NCBI GenBank assembly: GCA_037577475.1
Contig: CM075187.1
Location: 3,101,046 to 3,165,045 of the forward strand
DNA from: Chaunax sp. Z400
Lineage: Eukaryota; Chordata; Actinopteri; Lophiiformes; Chaunacidae
Length of the DNA: 64,000 nt
Reading direction: 5' to 3'
Positions 61,138-64,000 of this stretch are shown one piece after another. Position 1 is the first letter of the stretch, and each line of letters opens with the position of its first letter. The position numbers and the translations under genes were made by a program. Below the pieces are notes generated by a model. It did not search any database, had not been told where the DNA came from, and worked only from the letters and a program-made list of their open reading frames with translations.

Positions 61138-61187
61138 GAGGCTTTGATGTCATGATGTCCTTCCTAGAATGCCGGGATGCTATAAAA
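61131..61187 (+). promoter_or_regulatory. Core promoter: CCAAT box, CRE-like octamer, TATA box
   Basis: GCCAAT at 61131-61136, TGATGTCA (reverse complement of TGACATCA) at 61145-61152, and TATAAAA at 61181-61187. Spacing fits a pol II promoter: transcription would start near 61212, with CCAAT at about -80. TGACATCA differs from the CREB/ATF site TGACGTCA by one base, so binding by a bZIP factor is plausible but unproven. It drives the gene at 61246. Confidence 0.75.
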
Positions 61188-61245
61188 CAACCAGGTTCGG
61201 TTCAGACACACTGAAACTCTAAGACACAACAACAAAACTACAGAG

Positions 61246-62259
61246 ATGAACAACCAACAAGGACAGAAGAGAAACTCTAACGTTCAACAGACAAACAAGC
61301 AGAAAGCTGAGAACAACCTCAGTGACATGGAGCAACAACTGAGGAGGGAGCTGACGGACGGTTCAGTGAGGCTGTCCGAAGGTAGACTCGTGGGGAGAGT
61401 CGTCGTCGAGATCGAGGTGGAGATGCTGTCGGTTTTCCTGAACAAGGTTCAACGACAGACAGACGGCACCTTGTGCCTCCAGGAGAAGGACCTGATGGAG
61501 ACAGAGATCTCTGGTCTCAAAGCCCAGCTGGCTCAGACCAATCAGGAGAACTCCTCAGAGGACGTCAAGGATCTGAAGTCGCAGCTGGAAACCCTCAGTG
61601 AGAGGCTGTGCAACATGCAGACCAACCTTGGGCAGCAGACCTCCTACAGCTCGTCTCTCCTTCAGGAGACAGAAGCCCTGAAAAAGGGTCTCCTGGAAAA
61701 GGAGGAGGAGTGGAAGGTGAAGGAGAGCAACATGACGTCTCTGATGGAGAAGATTGGTGGATATGAGGCTCAGCTTATGGTGCAGAAGAAGGAGATGAAC
61801 ACTATTAAGGCTGCCCTGCAGCAGGCTGAGTGTCAGTCGGACACCAATCAGATCCGATGGCAGGAGGAGAAATCGTCCCTCCTTCAGGACACAGAGGCTT
61901 TGAAGAAGACTCTGCTGAAGAAGGAGCAGGAGTGGGAGGAGAAGGAGACCGACTTGAACACCCAGCTTGACAACACGGAGAAATCCAGATCTGTGGCTCA
62001 GCTCAAGGAGCAGAAACAGCTCAACACCCTTACAGCTGCTCTGAAGGAGGCTGAGGAACAGGTGGAGACCAATCGGGTCCACTGGGAGGAGGACAGGTCG
62101 TCACACCTTCAAGAGACAGAGAACCTTAAAAAGGATCTTCTGAGGAATCAGCAGGAGTGGGAGGAGAAGGAGAGGGTCATGACGTCCCAGCTGGTGGAGC
62201 TCGAGGCCCAGATCCAGAAGAAGAAGAAGAAGAAGAAGTGGTACAGGAGATTTTTCTAG
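61246..62259 (+). CDS. Intronless coiled-coil protein with internal repeats and basic C-terminus
   Basis: One uninterrupted 337-codon frame. The first ATG (CAGAGATGA) lies 59 bp after a TATA box. The N-terminal 35 residues are Gln/Asn-rich and polar. Residues ~41-80 are mixed and hydrophobic-patterned ('GRLVGRVVVEIEVEMLSVFL'), a possible small folded or oligomerisation region. From ~80 to the end it is strongly heptad-patterned coiled coil, rich in E, K, Q and L. A repeat of 74-75 residues starts at S136, S210 and S285 ('SSLLQETEALKKGLL', 'SSLLQDTEALKKTLL', 'SSHLQETENLKKDLL'), each with a 'QEWEEKE'-type block about 20 residues on. The last copy is cut short by a Lys run and 'WYRRFF'. There is no signal peptide or membrane helix, so it is likely cytoplasmic or cytoskeletal. 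Codons are G/C-ended, unlike the A+T-rich surroundings. No named family is recognised. It could be a young retrogene or a lineage-specific gene. Function unknown. Confidence 0.85.
   Translation: MNNQQGQKRNSNVQQTNKQKAENNLSDMEQQLRRELTDGSVRLSEGRLVGRVVVEIEVEMLSVFLNKVQRQTDGTLCLQEKDLMETEISGLKAQLAQTNQENSSEDVKDLKSQLETLSERLCNMQTNLGQQTSYSSSLLQETEALKKGLLEKEEEWKVKESNMTSLMEKIGGYEAQLMVQKKEMNTIKAALQQAECQSDTNQIRWQEEKSSLLQDTEALKKTLLKKEQEWEEKETDLNTQLDNTEKSRSVAQLKEQKQLNTLTAALKEAEEQVETNRVHWEEDRSSHLQETENLKKDLLRNQQEWEEKERVMTSQLVELEAQIQKKKKKKKWYRRFF
62214..62237 (+). repeat. In-frame (AAG)n tract coding the Lys run
   Basis: About eight AAG triplets within the last 16 codons of the coiled-coil gene. Length change by slippage would keep the frame and alter the number of lysines before the terminal WYRRFF. 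Confidence 0.85.
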
Positions 62260-62534
62260 AGGCCAGACCTGCAGTAAGGAACAGAGAGTCATTGGCTTTT
62301 GTATCTTCGTCCGGATGGACAGCCTAAACCGGGAAAAAAAACGGTTTGAGCGTCAAGATTTGGAGACACCAGAAAAGTCAGGCCAAACAAAGTGGTCTAA
62401 CTTTTCAGGTGTAAACCCGAATCTGGTCTTCGTGAAGATACGAGAGCAGATACTAACCTGGTCCTGATCTGGGTCTGTAGGACTGAAAAAACCTCCAGCC
62501 ACACAAATGTTCTGTTTTTAACTTCTGGACATAA

Positions 62535-62540
62535 AATAAA
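62535..62540 (+). terminator. Polyadenylation signal AATAAA
   Basis: AATAAA stands about 276 bp after the stop codon of the coiled-coil gene, in an A-rich context and followed at 62563-62590 by a T/GT-rich element. It is the likely 3' end of the transcript. Confidence 0.65.
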
Positions 62541-62649
62541 GAAATAGAAAATATAAAAAAAAAGTCCTGTTTGTTGTTGGGTTGTTTTTTTACTATCTAA
62601 AGTTATATTACAGTCATGTGTTTTATTAAATATGTTTGATGGAGACATC

Positions 62650-62910
62650 AGGGGATGAGGACTGATCAGTTCTCATCACTGAAAAAGTCTGAACACGTGA
62701 CAACTTTCTGTTTCATGGCGAAACATCAAAATTTGATGAAAGTTGACACATAGCCGCGCCCACACCATCCAACGAAAACTTGGATTTTAACAACTTTTCA
62801 CCCTCATGGGGTTTAGATAGTACTGAACAAAATCTGAAGTTGATCGCATAAAATCTCTTGGAGTTCGTTTGATTGTGTGATTTTCAAAAAATGGCAATGA
62901 TGGTCACAAA
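62650..62910. repeat. Possible dispersed fish repeat
   Basis: 'TTTCATGGCGAAACATCAAA' with 'TTGATGAAAGTTGACAC', then 'GCCGCGCCCACACC' and 'TTTTCACCCTCATGGGGTTT', has the look of a sequence seen repeatedly in fish non-coding DNA. There is no second copy in this window to confirm it. Confidence 0.4.
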
Positions 62911-64000
62911 ACTCAAAAAAGACTTTCTCTTCCTGACTGAACCTACACTAGAGCTTCGTAAAACTGCAGCCTTCAGAAGGTTAGCTTAGTTTAGCATTAA
63001 TCCTGGAAACGGGCTAATCTGGCTCTGTCCAGGGTAAATTAATCAGTTGACCAACATTTCTGCTCAGGACTAAAAAAAACATCTTGGTTTCGTCTTCATT
63101 GGGAAACGTTACATTCACTCACAGGTCAAAAGACTTTGCAGAAAGACACCAAACATGCTAATGTTCAGCCCTGTTTCTGATGCAGAGCTAAAAGTTCTGT
63201 ACGTAAATACTTTTCCATCCGTCTCAAGCAACGTTCAGATGTCCTACAATCTGTGTTAAGTTTGAAAGAGACGGACTTGAAAGAGAAAGTCTTTGTTGCA
63301 TGAGACACAGAAGGTGTCTGACACCAGAGCTTTCCTGACACAAAGTCTTTTTAACACCTGCTTAACGGAGAGACTGAAGCTAAAGATGGAAAAAAAACTA
63401 AACTAAACAAAACATATTGTCATTTGCCGTCATATCACTGCCCGGTTGTGATGTGCAGCTCTAAAACAGAGATGTGAAGGAAACAAGAGGTCTCACTCAA
63501 TAGCTTCTATGAATAGCCATTTGTTAGTGCCAGGTTTTAAAACCCACCTTTACTCGGACCATTCACCTTGAATGCTAACAGCCTGAACGCCTCTAGAAAA
63601 TTGTTTCATCAGCTTTGAAAATTTCTCACTGTCAAGCTCATTATAATAAAGAGACAATGTCTCTGTCGTCGACACATCTACAGCACAAAGAACAGAAAGA
63701 GACACAGAACAAACAGACAGACTAACAAATGCTGCTCCAACCTCTGTGCAAATAATGAAATAGATTCATTTGGGTTATGAACCTCAAACATAACTGCAGA
63801 GTTCCTCCAGTGGCTGCGCTGAATCCTCACAGAAGCGTTTGATAATCTTCATCTGCATGTTGTCATCCTCCTTTGAGTCGTCCCACCTCCAGCATTAGAA
63901 AACGTACCAAAGGATATTTAACAAGTCATTTTATGTTTACGGAAAAAAACCAACAACATCAGAGGCATCTAGTCGTAAACATGTTGTCACTTTAGGCAGA
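62911..64000. other. Unique intergenic DNA to the window end
   Basis: No gene or repeat recognised. Confidence 0.4.

Noticed and set aside
61555..62082. 175-codon antisense frame rich in Leu
   Set aside because: It is the shadow of the coiled-coil gene: CTC/CTT codons opposite GAG/AAG codons.

Overview
The window looks like nuclear DNA from a ray-finned (teleost) fish. It is A+T-rich and almost entirely non-coding. It is dense in dinucleotide microsatellites (CA, GA, TA/TG) and holds relics of fish-type transposons: LINE reverse-transcriptase pieces, a Tc1/mariner transposase, MITE-like elements and an LTR. It also contains a decayed copy of the nuclear mitochondrial-protein gene nubpl. There is no operon structure, bacterial gene or CRISPR array. 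The species cannot be named from the sequence.

Only one convincing intact gene is present, at the right end (61246-62259, +). It is an intronless 337-codon frame for a coiled-coil protein with 74-75-residue internal repeats and a lysine-rich tail. It has a readable promoter: an almost perfect 35-bp-arm hairpin (60933-61017), a 56-bp tandem repeat carrying TGACATCA octamers, a CCAAT box, an inverted octamer and a TATA box 59 bp before the ATG. An AATAAA lies about 280 bp after the stop.

Layout. 0-4.5 kb: a LINE relic, a ~1.03-kb minisatellite of an 11-bp unit, then CA and GA tracts. 4.5-15 kb: mostly unique DNA with one dispersed-repeat cluster (8.3-8.8 kb), a G-run tract (10.34 kb) and a homeodomain-site-rich block (10.58-10.94 kb). 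15.6-17.35 kb: a local tandem duplication whose first copy was split by an insertion, with LINE relics. 17.7-27 kb: candidate regulatory blocks mixed with a recurrent dispersed family and a ~670-bp MITE-like element. 27-35 kb: a LINE 3' coding relic, a TA/TG compound repeat, a candidate regulatory block (31.1-31.7 kb), a likely solo LTR and a short MITE. 40-41 kb: a processed nubpl pseudogene next to a LINE C-terminal fragment, and one member of a dispersed sequence set seen again at 45.1 and 59.4 kb. 46-47.3 kb: CA repeats and a Tc1/mariner relic. 47-59 kb: largely unique DNA with TA tracts and a LINE 3' end at 55.8 kb. 60.6-62.6 kb: a hAT-like end and then the coiled-coil gene.

Apart from that gene the window behaves like a gene desert. 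Several unique blocks rich in TAATTA-type motifs could be long-range enhancers of a developmental gene outside the window. That is inference and needs cross-species alignment.
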